A stretch of DNA of 64,000 nt from Macrothele yani (GCA_039090855.1 CM077025.1:99242489-99306488); one strand, 5' to 3'; positions 1 to 12,507 are shown, numbered from the stretch's first letter. The notes: a model not told the origin generated them from the letters alone. A program made the numbers and translations.

Positions 1-639
1 TTAACCAACTAATGAGTTAAAAAAATATGTGGTTTATCACTTTGCTTGTACAAGCACATCTGAGATCATAAGCAAATATGTATTTGTATGTGAAGATTTA
101 CATGCAATAACATATGCTTCTAATTGACATGTAAAAAATTGGGTTTGATTTTCTCACCATTAACAAAAAAGTGTATTTGCATACCCTGGAAATCCAATCA
201 CTATTGCTCTTAAAGATGTTCATACTTTAATGATTAATGAGACTAACTGTGAATTAAAGACGGGAATGAATTATACAAAAAAGGCTGAGGTCTTGCAACA
301 CTGACAGATCCATTTTTAACTTAGGTCAATTAATATAAAATTGTATTCATTCATCAAAAGAAAAGTTGTGCATTGTTTATAATATGCAATAACTTACAGG
401 CATAAGTACACCAATGAACTAGACCATCAATATAAAGTTTTGTCTAACACAAACAACACAAGTACAACATATTTCCAAATTATAATACATTCAATACTCA
501 GTGTGGAAGTAGATCTTACATTTTTGCTTGATTTTTCTTCCACTGCCCAGTTAACAGGTCACAGGTCATTACAGGTTTTATTTATCATGGAAATAGTGGA
601 AGAAATACTCTTCACAAACAAATGTAAAATTCACAAACA
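1..639. other. unassigned AT-rich sequence
   Basis: No coding, RNA or repeat structure recognised. Short open frames here lack any family resemblance. Confidence 0.4.
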
Positions 640-788
640 CAGTAGAACCTGCTTATAATGAGGAGCTCAGGAACAACGGAAATCCTCGCTATATCCAGGC
701 ACTCACTAAATCTGGAGTGAAAAATATCGCAAGTAAAAATCTGCATATGTGATAATATGAATATACATACATTTATATTATATGAGTA

Positions 789-847
789 TATATATATATA
801 CTGTATATATGTATGTATGTATGTATGTATGTACATATATATATAAA
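789..847. repeat. AT/TATG microsatellite
   Basis: Runs of TA followed by five or more TATG units and more TA. Open frames across it encode only Tyr/Ile/His repeats and are artefacts. Confidence 0.9.
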
Positions 848-1099
848 ATAATAAATATTTGAAATATTTAATTAATTAAAATTGGCAGTACAAATTAAAA
901 TAAAACAAGCACTTGTGTGAATGCATAGCAGCAGTGAATCCTGAAAAGCAGACATCATGTGGAAACATTTAAAAAGAAAATAATCCAAAGTTGCTTGTTT
1001 TGTTTTATATTTATGTTCCTTTGACTTTTGCTGAATTATATATAGTGCATTAAATACCTCCTCATTGCTGTAGTTTGTTGCTTCAAAAAAGTTGGAGAT

Positions 1100-2045
1100 T
1101 CAAACTAGTTAACTTTTTTATGGGATTTATTTAGGTAAAGTTTCAATTTTCTGTAAATTTTCGGAGAGAACTCCTCTCCTTCGTCAGACAGTCTTTCAGT
1201 CCAATCCCTGTCACTGTCTTCTATTATAGTTAATTAACTTTGACGGTTATGGTGATTCTTCAAATTATCTTGCCAGATGTTAGACAGTTTTAATCCCCTA
1301 CAATCATTTATGATGGAGTTCTGGTATTTTTCTATTTCAAGTCCCTCTTTCAATTTACGCTTCAGGAAGTTGGATTGAAGTTCAATGACAGTTAAAGAGT
1401 CCCAATCCATGTGGAGTCAGTCCTGTTGCTCTAATGTGCCTGTCTAATCCTGTCTAGTTCGAAAAATCTTTTTTTTTCCCTGCTTTGTGCTCTGCAATAC
1501 GAGTTTCCAGCCTACGACCTGTTTCACCTGTGTAGTATTTTCCACAGCTGAAAGTTACTTTACAAATTACTCCTTGCATTTTTAACAGTAACTTGCAGCT
1601 GTGGAAAATTCTATATAGGTGAAACAGGTTGTAGGCTGGAAACTCATATCGCAGAGCACTAAGCAACAATAAAATTTTGTTTGAACAAGACAGGATTAGA
1701 CAGGCACATTAGAGCAACAGGACACCACATGGACTGGGACCCTTTACCTGTCACTGGACTTCAATCCAACTTCCTGAAGCGTAAATTGAAAGAGGGACTT
1801 GAAATAGAAAAATACCAGAACTCCATCATAAATGACTGTAGGGGATTAACGCTGCCTAACATCTGGCAAGATATTTTGAAGAATCACTATAACCATCAAG
1901 GTTAACCTAACCGAAGACAGTGACAGAGATTGGATTGAAAGACTGCCTGACGAAGGCGAGGAGTTCTCTCCAAAAATTTGCAGCAAATTGAAACTTTATC
2001 TAGATAAATCTCATAAAAAGTTAACTAGTTTCAATCTAGTAATTT
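1100..2045. mobile_element. Penelope-like element 3' ends, head-to-head inverted pair with GIY-YIG domains
   Basis: Two copies of the same terminal segment diverge from a centre near 1590. The minus-strand arm encodes CKVTFSCGKYYTGETGRR and the plus-strand arm encodes a CG(K)FYIGETG version, both the YIGETG core of a GIY-YIG endonuclease. The plus arm continues at 1681-1905 as LDRHIRATGHHMDWDPL and FLKRKLKEGLEIEKYQNS, the usual C-terminal part of Penelope-like polyproteins. The outer 3' parts carry a conserved block reading DEGEEFSPKI. Both arms are 5'-truncated, so no reverse transcriptase is present. Penelope elements are known for partial inverted copies at their ends. Confidence 0.8.
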
Positions 2046-2929
2046 AGGAAGCCACAAAACAAAGATGAGTTTAATTTACAAGTTGGAGATTTTACACTCA
2101 ATCAATGGTCGTTGCTAACGACAATGGCAAGCGTTCTCCACTTCACTTGCCTCAACAGTGCTTTTCTATCAACATTCTTCCACTAGCCCACCTTGTTGCA
2201 ATTTCATCCTGTATGTCACTATTTCTATTCCTCCATTCCAGCATGGTATGCAGCAGATTTTCTTTGCCTTGTTAAAAGTAATCGTCATCTTAGCCCTTCT
2301 CTTCCTCGTTAAATCAAGGGTTTCATTAAATTCTGTTTGCTAAAAGCAATCAAATTGGCATTCAATTAGCATTATGCCAAATGAAAACTCCAGTTTTGTT
2401 TGTTAAATCTAGGATTTTGCTAATAACAGGCTCGTTATATCCGGATTCTACGATACATTATTTCCGGTGACCCGATTATGGCACTGCATTGCTTACAGTT
2501 TACTGTTCACCATGTGTATATCACAGAAAACTTGAAAATTACTTCACCACGGAGTGGGAAAAGACCCCACACATAGACCCAGTTTCCATTTGAGAATGAT
2601 ACCTACCATTACACCACCCATCATGTAGTAACAAGTAACCGAAACTAATTAATTGTAGCTCAGGAATCTACACCAACTTTGGTTTTGTCCTAGTTGAAGA
2701 AATTCTATGCTTCCTTGTGGTGCCAAACATAAATCATAAGATGCTGGTTTGATTCCTGTTCCAGAAGGATGTAATTTTCGAGTCTTCTGAGCAGATACTA
2801 CATGGTGAACATTGAACTAAAAGTAATGCAGCAAAACAATCTGATTGCCGGAAATACCATATTACATATTTTATTTGCACTGCTAGCATCTTAAAACATT
2901 ATTTTGATCATGTTTTTACAATGGGAACG

Positions 2930-2953
2930 TTTTTTTTTTTTTTTTTTTTTTTT
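2930..2953. repeat. poly(T) tract
   Basis: About 24 consecutive T residues. Confidence 0.95.
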
Positions 2954-4639
2954 GCTTAGGGTTTATAGCACCAGCAGTGTTGAAAACAGGCCACTTACTC
3001 CAAAGCAAAAAGAGGAGCTCATGCACATGAACATGGATTTCTGGTTGAAAATTGCAGAGGGATAGGGGAGTAAGGGAATGGGGATGTCACTGGAAAGGAA
3101 ACAGAAGATAACCATTCCGGAATTGTGTATATCACCCCTTTCACCTTCCAAGTGAGCACTGCATCGGGAGGATCGGTGCCGCTTTTGCGTCATGCGTGTT
3201 GTGTAGTTAAACAGTGGTCAGTCACACATGGCTGCCAAGTTGAATATACTTGAAAGATTTAATTAATTAACTACACTACTAATGGGTAGTTAATTAAATA
3301 TCCACAGTATATCCAATTGTTATGGATATATAATATAAATGTATATCCATATTACCATGTGTACATATTTTTACATGGTTGGAATTTTCACCCAAAAATT
3401 GATTTAATGAGCACCCAGTTTTACCAAAGGTTTCTGGTAGCCCCAAGCTCCTCATTATAAGCAGGTTCTACTGTACTTAAATTTATTCCACATAGGAAAG
3501 CATTCTTTTTTTTTTAGCAGCCATCATAGTTATTATAAGTACAAAAAAGAATTGTGTGCACAAAAATAACACCTACCATAGAAATCATTTCTTGCAATTA
3601 CCTTCATCTGCTCCAGTGCTGATAACAGTTAAATCACTATGACAGTTGAGCAAGTATCAGTTATGAGAATGTATACTATACTCAATATGTACAAGTGAGC
3701 TTAAATGTCAACAAAAATTAGGTATACCACTTTTTGTCCCATTTAAAAAATAATTAATAAAATGATTTTCTTCATTTAATCACCATCTTGCACATAAAAA
3801 TGAAATATATATATATCACCACATTGCAATTTCCTAATACAGTGGTTTTCAACTTTTTTGGCTGAGGTGCCACCTGGGGGTTGGCAATGTCCTCTGATAC
3901 CTCCTTAAAAGATTACTGTATGCACAGAACTATGAAAGAGGCATTTTTTGGTTTGTTGTATGCATGTATCATGGTGGGACCAAAAATATCGTTAATCTTA
4001 AAATTTCAAACAAAATTTTTTTTTATTAAGAGTCCAAGTTAAAAAATAGGCTTAACTCTGTGAATCTGGTGAGAGATCTGCTGCATGAAATTCTCAGTGA
4101 TTGTGCTGAAATTAGGTGACAAAAGCTGATAATTAAACAGCAAACACATGCAGGATTGTAAAGTCCATTTCTCTTTTATGATTTTATGTTACAATATTTG
4201 GCAAACCCACATTCATGTAAATACATCAATACAAATGGAAAAAAAGTTTATAAACTGCATTGTCTTCTATATTAGGGAACGGATTTTAAGTTATGAATTT
4301 CTGGGTTAGTTCATTCTGACCAATGCCCACCCAGGCTATGCACAGATTTCAGAGCACAGTGAACATGCCCTGCAATTGTGCTGCGAAAATCCGATATTCA
4401 GCCATACATTTGAACTGTTACTATCCTCCTCTCCCCTCATAGCAATAGAAACAGGGATCACAAGTATATGCATATATCATATAGAATTGAAATGATTTTG
4501 CAATTAGCTGATAAATGAAAACAAAAATATGAAAACTGTTTGCTTGTCCTAATAATGAGAGGAAACTGAGAATTGCAGTTTGTTTTTATTGAAAGATTTA
4601 AAAATAGAATTTGTAACAATAATGATCCAACCAGGTAGA

Positions 4640-4850
4640 ATATTCAAAGCTAACAGAATATAAATTCTGAATTTGCATGTAACACTTACTGATCATCCAT
4701 GCAACGCCTCTTAGAAAACTTGAAAATTTCATTGCCCAGGACGGATGACCACCTCTCAGAAAACTTAAATTTCATCACCCTTACATGGATGACCAGTAAG
4801 TGTTACAAGCAAATTCAGAATTTATATTCTGTTTGCTTAGAATATTATAT
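4640..4850. repeat. small foldback/MITE-like unit
   Basis: The arm at about 4649-4700 (through acagaatataaattctgaat) is repeated inverted at about 4788-4842. The loop holds a second inverted motif around gatgacca. No gene. Confidence 0.6.
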
Positions 4851-4957
4851 CAATTTCCCATGTATTATGAAGAATATTTCTTCTTTCATTGAATGATCCA
4901 AGCACTGCAGCACCATGGAAGATGTTAATTCATGGCCAGAAAATCTGATACTCTCTC

Positions 4958-4979
4958 CACACACACACACACACACACA
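4958..4979. repeat. (CA)n microsatellite
   Basis: About 11 CA dinucleotides. Confidence 0.9.
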
Positions 4980-5454
4980 AAGTAAGAAAAAAAATCGATA
5001 GCTGGGATCACAAGATGGCAGCACATATTGCCATAATAGAGATTTACAAACCATCGATGTATGATCCTACCACTGGACCATTTGCTAATATGCACCTTAA
5101 AACTAAAAAGTAAGACTGCTCCACACACCTAACATGTTTCAGTGGGTCAGGGACTGAGTGTGGTTTTGAGAACATCGCTGGCCATGGTGAATGGCCTCGA
5201 CCAATTTCTTGAGTCAACTGGCTTCAGTCCATGTTTGCCAGAAGTAAGAGGGATGATCGTTTATAATTTTTCACCACTATTTTAGGGTTTAATAATGTTA
5301 TTAATGTATTTGTACAGTCATTTATTGCTCAAAGTTTGTAATTATTTTCTTTTTAAACCTGTAGGTCTTAAATGTTTAGAGAATTCCTAAAGTGTATACT
5401 GACTGTGTCATGGAAGTTATGGCCTCGGTTGTTTTTTACTGAAGGGTTTACTTA

Positions 5455-6905
5455 TATGAGTGAACAATATGTCTACTATTGCTTGTATTACTTTTTCACA
5501 CATTATTCAGCACAATGTAAGCTGTGTGGTCCATGCAAATTAAAAAATATATATAACATTTAAAAACCAAGTTAAGCAATAGGTAATATTGAGGTATAAA
5601 ATTACTTACCAAAATGATAGCATAGTTTGAAGACTCATTTCAATTACTATTATACATGTATTGTATTGGCATGCTGTTTGCAGTTCTGGATGGAAGTCAT
5701 ATGTTATGTCAAAGGGTAATCAATGTCGAATTACATTTTATTTTTCATCCTGTTTGCTGTCTTCCTTGATAAGCATTCACTATTGATCAGTATAAAATGG
5801 GTAGAATTTACAACGAAGCATAAAGATGTCAGGGTTGGATTGTATACTATTGACAAGTAGGCTTATGAATTCATGCCAAGTAGGTTCAATTTTGTATAAA
5901 TAATTCCAAGGATGAACTTGAAAGTAAGAAACAAAAAATTAGTGAAAGACAAAATTTTGAATGAGGTATTGAAATGTAGTTTAAAAACATTTAAAAACTT
6001 AAAAAACTATATACAGCTATACAGCTTATTTCAAACTTATTGCATACTAAGACAATGTCAAAAAACCAACAAACCAAACACTGAACAAAGAGTGAAGTCA
6101 AGAATAAAGCATTAAAAAGAAGTTTAAAAACACTTAAAAACTCTTGAAAGGTTTAAAATTACGCATAGCATGCACATCAACCATACTGAATGCAGTGAGC
6201 TATGTGTAATTTAAAACCTTTCAGGAGTTTTTAAGTGTTTTTAAACTTCTTTTTAATGCTTTATTCTTGACTTCACTCTTTGTTCAGTGTTTGGTTTGCT
6301 GGTTTTTTGACGTCGTCTTAGTAGGCAGTGAGTTTGAAATAAGTTGTATATAGTTTTTAAGCTTTTAAATGCTTTTAAACTATGTTTCAATATCTCATTT
6401 GTAACTTTGTATTTTGCTTATTTTTTGTTTCTTACTTTCAAGTGCATCCTTGAAATTATTTATGAGTAACTGAACCTACTTGGCATGGATTCATAGGCCT
6501 ACTAGTCAACAGCATACAATGTAATACTAACGTCTTTATGCTTCGTAGTAAATTCTACCCATTTTATACTGATCAATAGTGGATGCTTATCAAGGAAGAC
6601 AGCAAGCAGGATGAAAAATAAAATGTAATTCAACATCGATTACCCTTTAACATAACATAGACTTCCGTCCAGAACTGTGTTGCAAACAGCATGCTGATAC
6701 AACACGTGTATAACAGTAATCAAAACGAGACTTCAAACCATGCTATTATTTTGGTAAGTTAATTTTATACCTTAATATTACTGATTACTTAACTTGGTTT
6801 TTAAATGTTATATATATATTTCAATATGCATGGCCCATGCAGCATACATTGTGCTGAATAACGTGTGAAATAGTAATATAAACAATGGCAGATCTATTGT
6901 TCACT
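5455..6905. repeat. large imperfect palindrome
   Basis: Left arm about 5455-6165 and right arm about 6195-6905 are reverse complements with scattered mismatches and small indels. Examples are gaatttacaacgaagcataa (5805) against its complement near 6538-6557, and the repeated slippery stretch taaaaacatttaaaaactta. No gene is supported; the frame at 5912-6115 is part of the arm. Confidence 0.8.
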
Positions 6906-7310
6906 CATATATTTTAGCCACATAATTGGTTTGGTTACATTTCGTTAACCAAAAATATTATTATAGGGTTTCTTTGCATTTTAGGATGTACATTGATGTT
7001 GTTTGTATGACAGCGTTTTTTACCATAGAATTTTTTATGATGATAGTTGAACGTTTTTTAAAAATATTTGAAATCCTGTCCCACCCCCAGTGGACATAAT
7101 ATGGACGGAATCGTCAGAGTAAAATATGGAAGTTAAATGTTGTGATAATAGATTTGATTGTCAAAGAGATGCGTTATGCTCATATTCTTCTAATGACTAC
7201 TGATTGATTAGCTGATAAATGTTTTACTAAAAATTAACGACATGAAAATTTGCCATTTTGAATGCAACACCCAAGGTACTCCTCAAAGTACCCCCAGTTG
7301 AGAACCACTG

Positions 7311-8126
7311 CTCCAATGAAAAATAAAAAATAACTGTGATTTAAATTTCAGAAAAAGTGTGGGACATTTAAAGCCTAATTTTTGCAGAATAACACTTTAC
7401 GTGGTATCTCAAGAATCTTGGTTGCACAGCTTTTAGCTTTAGTAACATCAAAAGTTTTGGTAGTATACTTCTCACCTTTATAACAGAAACATAATAAATC
7501 AATCAGAATGCCCAAAACATTAAGTTCAGTCACACGTGTAAAAAAACTTGAAAATGTTACAGATTTACTTCTAGTTAAAATAACAATTTCTAAACAACTG
7601 TAGATGTCTCATCACATTTTCACTACAAATTTACAAAAAAAAAAAAACCCAGGTAACTGATAAGTACAAACATAACCGTACAGATCACAACTAAGCACTT
7701 TACTGTGTGCCAGACACAGGAAACAGGTGTGATAACAAAAACACAAAATTATTAACACAAACAGAGAAAATTCGTCTGTTATATAAATAACAAAATTCGA
7801 AAAAAAAATATTAAAAAAAAAAAAAGGAGAAAGAGAGAATGCCTTTTAATGGCAGTGGCAAGATATACAACAACATTAAATATGACTGTGCTCATCAGAG
7901 GTCAACAAGATTAGGCTAAAATCTTTCATTAAAAATATATACACACTATATTAAATGAAACATAGTAAAATTGTTTTTAAAACACATTGTTTTTTGTTTT
8001 AAGAAGCAAGAACCTTAACCAATGGCATAGATATTCATGAAAAAATAAGGCAGATCTGCATACGCCATGCTGGAAATTTACAGGAAGACGCCACTGCCAC
8101 TAATATAGTGACACAAGTGGTGACAG
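7311..8126 (-). other. probable 3' UTR and downstream region of the ANKRD28-like gene
   Basis: Immediately downstream of the stop codon there are no repeats that I recognise until the hAT-like end at 7310. The stretch has several poly-A/poly-T runs. The minus strand has ATTAAA at 7850-7845, followed within about 15-30 bases by a T-rich run (7811-7825 region), a plausible polyadenylation site giving a roughly 0.3 kb UTR. No AATAAA was seen on the minus strand here. This is inference only. Confidence 0.35.
7845..7850 (-). promoter_or_regulatory. possible polyadenylation signal (ATTAAA)
   Basis: ATTAAA on the minus strand about 280 bases after the ANKRD28-like stop codon, followed by CT-rich then T-rich sequence. 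It is the only common signal variant I noticed between the stop and the repeat boundary at 7310. Confidence 0.3.
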
Positions 8127-8230
8127 TCAATAGTAGTCTGAATCTGAACTCTGGTAGGAAGTGGAATAATCCCGAGTTTCAGGATTACCTACTGGACTGT
8201 CGGGACGTACATCTAATGGCCTGCTGAATC
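8127..8230 (-). CDS. ANKRD28: ANKRD28-like terminal exon with stop codon
   Basis: This minus-strand terminal coding segment follows a long pyrimidine tract and ctctcag acceptor at 8231. It encodes (R)FSRPLDVRPDSPVGNPETRD then YSTSYQSSDSDYY and TGA (8127-8129). The family's C-terminus is a short acidic Ser-Asp-rich tail ending in an aromatic residue; the SSDSDYY end fits that pattern. This exon closes a gene spanning at least 8127-62628 on the minus strand. Because the repeat units end in the preceding exon, identity of this exon depends on phase continuity (C|GA=Arg) and tail composition, so confidence is slightly lower. Confidence 0.8.
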
Positions 8231-9084
8231 CTGAGAGGGAAAAAAAAAAAGAAAATTATTCATCTCGAAGAATTTAACAAATTAAAATAATTGAGAATTA
8301 CTTGAAAAGAGTTCCCTTTTTTTCCTTCTTTGAGATCATACACACACAACACAACACATACACAACAAAAAAGAAAGGTACATAAATTATAAACGTGTAG
8401 GTGTACCACTACACGTTTATAATGGTGGTGATGGTGCACCGCTTCAAGTTTATCTTTTTTTACATGTATTCTTTACATATATTTCATTTAATTAAACATG
8501 CTATTTTTATTCCTTTTTGTAAGGGGAGCTATTTCCAAATGTTACCAATTCTCTGAGGAAATTTTGTAGCATTCCTATGACTGCTGCTACAGCTGAGACA
8601 ACTTCCGATGAAATAAAGTTGGTAAAGAAGTACCAATGATCAGCAATGTCACAAGAAGCATCTGCCAGTTTTCAGCATTAATTATGATTTATCCCATCAA
8701 ATTGGCTTGAATAATGCAATCAATGGCTGTTTGATGATGAAATGCTCAAAAAGTGATAATGATCTGAAGTCATTATATATACCATTCAAAAAAAAAAAAA
8801 AAAATCTTCAGATGAACAGCACAGCATTTTAACTATCTTCAATGTCTTGAAAACTTCATAAATTTGATATAATTTAATGCAAACTATGAAGGACCTCTCG
8901 TTAAAAATCTTCCCCAGAGCCCACCTGACTTTTTTGCAACTCAGAAGGACTTCCCTCATCTCACCCAACAATTTTTCTAATTTAGTAAAATGAACTATTT
9001 ATAAAAATAAATAATTATTTCTGAGCACACAAGCTAAAGCATGAATGAGCCTGGTTTCACAAACGCTTTGGTCAGTACTATAGC
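8231..9084. other. intronic sequence, mostly unassigned
   Basis: Start of the last intron of the ANKRD28-like gene (minus strand). Contains ACAC-rich and poly(A) tracts and a short inverted motif acacgtttataa near 8391 and 8412. Nothing else supported. Confidence 0.5.
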
Positions 9085-9314
9085 TGTGACAAAATAATGA
9101 ACGTCGTATTTCTGTTTCACACATTTGTTTTAAGTAGTTAACACCCCTGCACAATATACATCTGCGAGGTATACCATCCAACTAAATACTGTGAGTAATT
9201 TGAAAAATATAAATTCTGCAATAGGGTGATTAATGGTCAGGCAATCCTCAATAGTTGACAGACATACCAATATTTGCTCATGATAAAATGGATATTACAT
9301 TATGATATATACAT

Positions 9315-9326
9315 TGAATAACCTAT
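9315..9326. repeat. 12-bp target-site duplication (left) of RTE-type LINE
   Basis: tgaataacctat, repeated exactly at 12050-12061. Confidence 0.9.
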
Positions 9327-9339
9327 CATCATCATCATC

Positions 9340-10976
9340 ATCATTGTCAACCATTATCAATCCACTGCTGGACGAAGGCCTCTCCAAGTTTCTTCCACAA
9401 CGGTCTGTCTTGTGCCAGTCTCCTCCATGTTACTCCTGCATACTTTCGAATTTCATCCACCCATCTCCCATGTGGTCTTCTTCTGGGTCTTTTTCTGTCC
9501 CTTGGAATCCAATCTAAAATTTTGGCTGTCCATCGATGGTCTGTCTTTCTGGCAGTATGTCCAGCCCATTGCCATTTCAGAGATTTAACTGATCATGAGG
9601 TCTTCCACTCTTGTCCTTTTTCGGATCCACGAGTTCCTCTTCTTATCTCTCCTGGTTACCCCAAGCATGTACCTCTCCATGCTTCTTTAAGTTGTCTGCA
9701 GCCTTTGTATGTCTCTTTTAGTTAAGGCCCACGTCTCTGCACCATACGTAAGCACTGGAAGGATGCATTGATCAAACACTTTTCTTTTAAGACATAATGG
9801 CATATTGCTCTTGAAAATTATGCTGTTTTTTCCAAAAGCTCTCCAGGCAAGTTTTATATGCCGATTAATTTCTTCATCAATGTGACCCTCACTTAATATC
9901 TGCTGTCCAAGATAAACGTATGTATCTGTTATATCCAGCTTTTCTCCATCAATCGATAAATCTTCATTTCTTGTAAAAGCATTGTACATCACTTTTGCCT
10001 TCTGAAAGTTCATTTTTAATCCCACTTCTTTACTCTTGTCAGCAAGTTCCTGGATCATACTCTGCAGCTCTGATGGGGTAGTTGCAAAAATGACTATGGC
10101 ATCACCAAAACGAAGGTGAGTTAGATAATCTTCACTAATCTTTATCCCTTTGTTTTCCCAGTTCAGTGATTGAAAGACATTTTCCAGTGTAGCATTAAAG
10201 AGCTTGGGAGATATGGTGTCACCTTGTCTCACTCCCTTTCCAATTTTTATGTGTGTTGTATTTTCAAACAGCCGAATCTTTGCACTTGCATTTTCATAGA
10301 TGTTATTAATAATATTAATGTATGCATTTTCAATACCGCAGGATTTCAAAGCCATTGCAACTGCTGATGGTTTCACCGAATCAAAGACCTTTTCATAATC
10401 GACAAAAGCCATGCACAATGGAAGTTCACATTCCCTCGCTCTTTCAATTAGTTCTCTCAGTACGTGGATATGATCTATAGTGCTGTAGCCACTCCTGAAT
10501 CCAGCTTGTTCTCTTGGTTGAGCCATGTCCAGTGTTACCTTCAAGCAGTGTGAAAGAACTTTAGTGAAGATTTTATAAACCACTGATAGGAGGCTGATAG
10601 GTCTGTAGTTCCTGAGATCTTCAATGTCACCTTTTTTATGTAAGAGGATAATTGTAGCGTTGTTCCAATCCTCAGGAATCTTCCCTTCATTAAGGCATCG
10701 AGTGAAAATTTGGGCAAGTACTGTTTCAATTTCTCCACTTGCTTCTTGTATGATGTCTACAGTAATTCCATCTTCTACTAGAGCTTTTCCCCACTTCATG
10801 TTCTTGATTGCACGTGCAACTTCTGCTGGGAGGACTGGAAGAACTCTGGTACCTTTCATGATGTCTGGAGTACATGTATAATCCCTTTTATATAATTTGG
10901 AGTAGGAATCTTTCACTCTTGTCAAAATTTCGCCTCTATTTCTTGTTACAGAACTATCTTCTTTTCTCAGTGCCAT
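9340..10976 (-). pseudogene. RTE-type reverse transcriptase domain (dead)
   Basis: A 429-residue open frame (9687-10976) starts at an internal Met and covers the RT fingers and palm. Motifs seen are NYRPISLLSVVYKIF, QAGFRSGYST, MAFVDYEKVFDSV and GVRQGDTISPKLFN. The catalytic box reads RFGDAIVIF where active enzymes have (F/Y)ADD, so the second catalytic Asp is replaced by Ala and the enzyme should be inactive. LTYGAETWALTKRD closes the thumb. After a stop at 9687 the sequence continues to about 9340 in the C-terminal RTE domain, ending in a W-KKLGEAF-QQWID-type tail. Related proteins are often mislabelled 'craniofacial development protein 2-like'. Confidence 0.85.
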
Positions 10977-11011
10977 AATCTGTTTTCTTCCCTTACTGAG
11001 ATGTCCCTTTG

Positions 11012-12020
11012 CTATCTTTGGTTGTTTTCAATTGCTTTCCTCACTAGTTCACAGTTGAATTTCCTTACGTCTTCAGTGATACTTTTTTGTACTGTCTTGC
11101 ATAGCTCTATATATTCTACTTTGGAAGTAACATCTTCTTTAGTTGTCCTCATCTCTCTTCTTTTTTGCATCAACATTTTGAGTTTTCCTGATAATTTGTT
11201 CACATGCAACTTGTTCTCAGATCCAGCTAATTTTGTTGCTGTTTCCATAAGAGCTTTGGTTACTTTTCTGTTAACTTCAGAAATATCCACTGCTTCCAAT
11301 GTTAGGCCTCCTAAAACAGAGAATCTGCTCTTCAGTTCCAACTTGAAGGTATTATGGTGTTTTTTAAGGTTGGTTATGTCAATAGATTTTGTTTGTCTTA
11401 TGAGCTTGCCACGTTCGAGTTTAGTGTTGAGGTGCATCTTACATCTCACCAATCTATGGTCACTACCTGTGTTGAACTTGTTTAGCACACTGCAGTCTTC
11501 GATGACGAATTTTTTGTTACACATAATAAAATCCATTTCACTTGTCGTCCCATTTGGATGTCTCCATGTCCATTTCATGTGTGGCTTTTTCTTGAAAAAG
11601 GAGTTCATGATGAAAAACCCTTTTGCCTCTGCAAACTCTATGAGAGTATTTCCACGCTAGTTTCTGTTGCTGTGACCGAATTTACCTACGGAAGTTTCAT
11701 TCTGTTGCTGTTGCCCTATTTTTGCATTGAAATCTCCCATAATTATCTTCAAGTGCTGCTTACCTTTATTATTTAGATGACGAATTTCCTCATAAAATTC
11801 TTGAATTTCTTCTTCAGGATGACTTGTGGTGGGTGCATAAGTTTGAATAATCTGAGCCTGGCATCTTCTCGAGAGTTGGATAACGAGTCGTGCAGCTCTG
11901 TCAGAGGAACTTTCAACTTCTACAACTTTATCCTTCAGTTTCTTGTTTATTATAAATCCAACACCACTAGTTCTGCCAGTACCTGTTCCACTATCGTAGG
12001 GCAGGTACTGGCAGAACTAG
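11012..12020 (-). pseudogene. RTE-type APE endonuclease domain, truncated
   Basis: Read on the minus strand, 12005-11660 gives GVGFIINKKL, QIIQTYAPTTSHPEEE and IIMGDFNAKIG, and 11608-11012 gives KWTWRHPNGTTSEMDFIMC and TGSDHRLVRCKM. These are the YAP, GDFN and SDH signatures of an apurinic-type endonuclease. Stops and a frame change near 11640 interrupt it. The N-terminal WNVRG-type strand is missing because of 5' truncation. It should be read as one protein with the downstream reverse transcriptase. Confidence 0.8.
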
Positions 12021-12061
12021 TGGTTTTGGATTCTCATTTATAATATGTATGAATAACCTAT

Positions 12062-12507
12062 ACATATTATAAAATCAATAAGCAGGGTACTGACACAGAA
12101 TATACTACACCAATACCAAAGGATATGATAGGAAGACAAAATCGATGGTTGAGATGGCAAAATGTCACCACAACAAGATGAAGAGGCATTTCGAACTAAA
12201 AGTCACCTCATATGTGCAGAAACACTATGACATAACTAAATGCATTTTTAGGCTATTTACTTATTAATATTATTCGTTAGCTGTCATGATAAATATTATT
12301 TAGTACTTCAAAATTCTAATCAAATTATTGGGTAACACTCACCCCTCAGTCAATCGTCCAATTCTGTGCACTAAAAATACAATTCATGCTTATATCGAAA
12401 ATGAAATGTTCGTTGAAAACACATCAAGTAACTCCTCGTTTGGTGCTTGATGGAGTAGCTTAAATATGATTGTTGAAATTTAAAATCTAAGAAAAAAAAT
12501 AAAAATC
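12062..12507. other. loop of old foldback, unassigned
   Basis: AT-rich sequence between the arms of the 9085-15690 repeat; no coding or RNA signal found. Confidence 0.5.

Larger units (their letters stand above)
640..3473. mobile_element. pogo-like TIR element, non-autonomous, carrying a Penelope-like insertion
   Basis: The left end CAGTAGAACCTGCTTATAAT (640-659, continuing to about 668) is matched in reverse complement at 3445-3473, a 29-bp terminal inverted repeat. Ends of this kind are typical of pogo/Tigger-type elements that insert at TA. The right flank is TA but the left flank is CA, so the duplication has decayed or the ends are approximate. No transposase gene remains. Inside lie a TATG-rich microsatellite, a Penelope-like inverted pair (1100-2045) and a poly(T) run. 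Confidence 0.6.
3840..7310. mobile_element. hAT-like non-autonomous unit with internal palindrome
   Basis: The left end CAGTGGTTTTCAACTTTTTT (3840) and the inverted right end CAGTGGTTCTCAACTGGGGG (ending 7310) are typical hAT termini. Flanking 8-mers tcctaata and ctccaatg are only loosely alike, so the duplication is decayed. No transposase frame is present. Inside are a small foldback (4640-4850) and a 1.4 kb imperfect palindrome (about 5455-6905). Confidence 0.55.
9327..12049 (-). mobile_element. RTE-type LINE, 5'-truncated
   Basis: A minus-strand non-LTR retrotransposon flanked by an exact 12-bp duplication and ending in a (ATG/CAT)n tail at 9327-9343, as RTE elements do. It encodes part of an APE endonuclease and a reverse transcriptase. 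The 5' end is cut inside the endonuclease and ends in a small inverted duplication (11971-12023). Confidence 0.9.

Noticed and set aside
612..836. Tyr/His/Ile-rich minus-strand open frame.
   Set aside because: It is a translation of the TATG microsatellite.
11001..11660. 219-residue plus-strand open frame.
   Set aside because: It is the opposite strand of the RTE-type LINE endonuclease, whose minus-strand reading has clear motifs.
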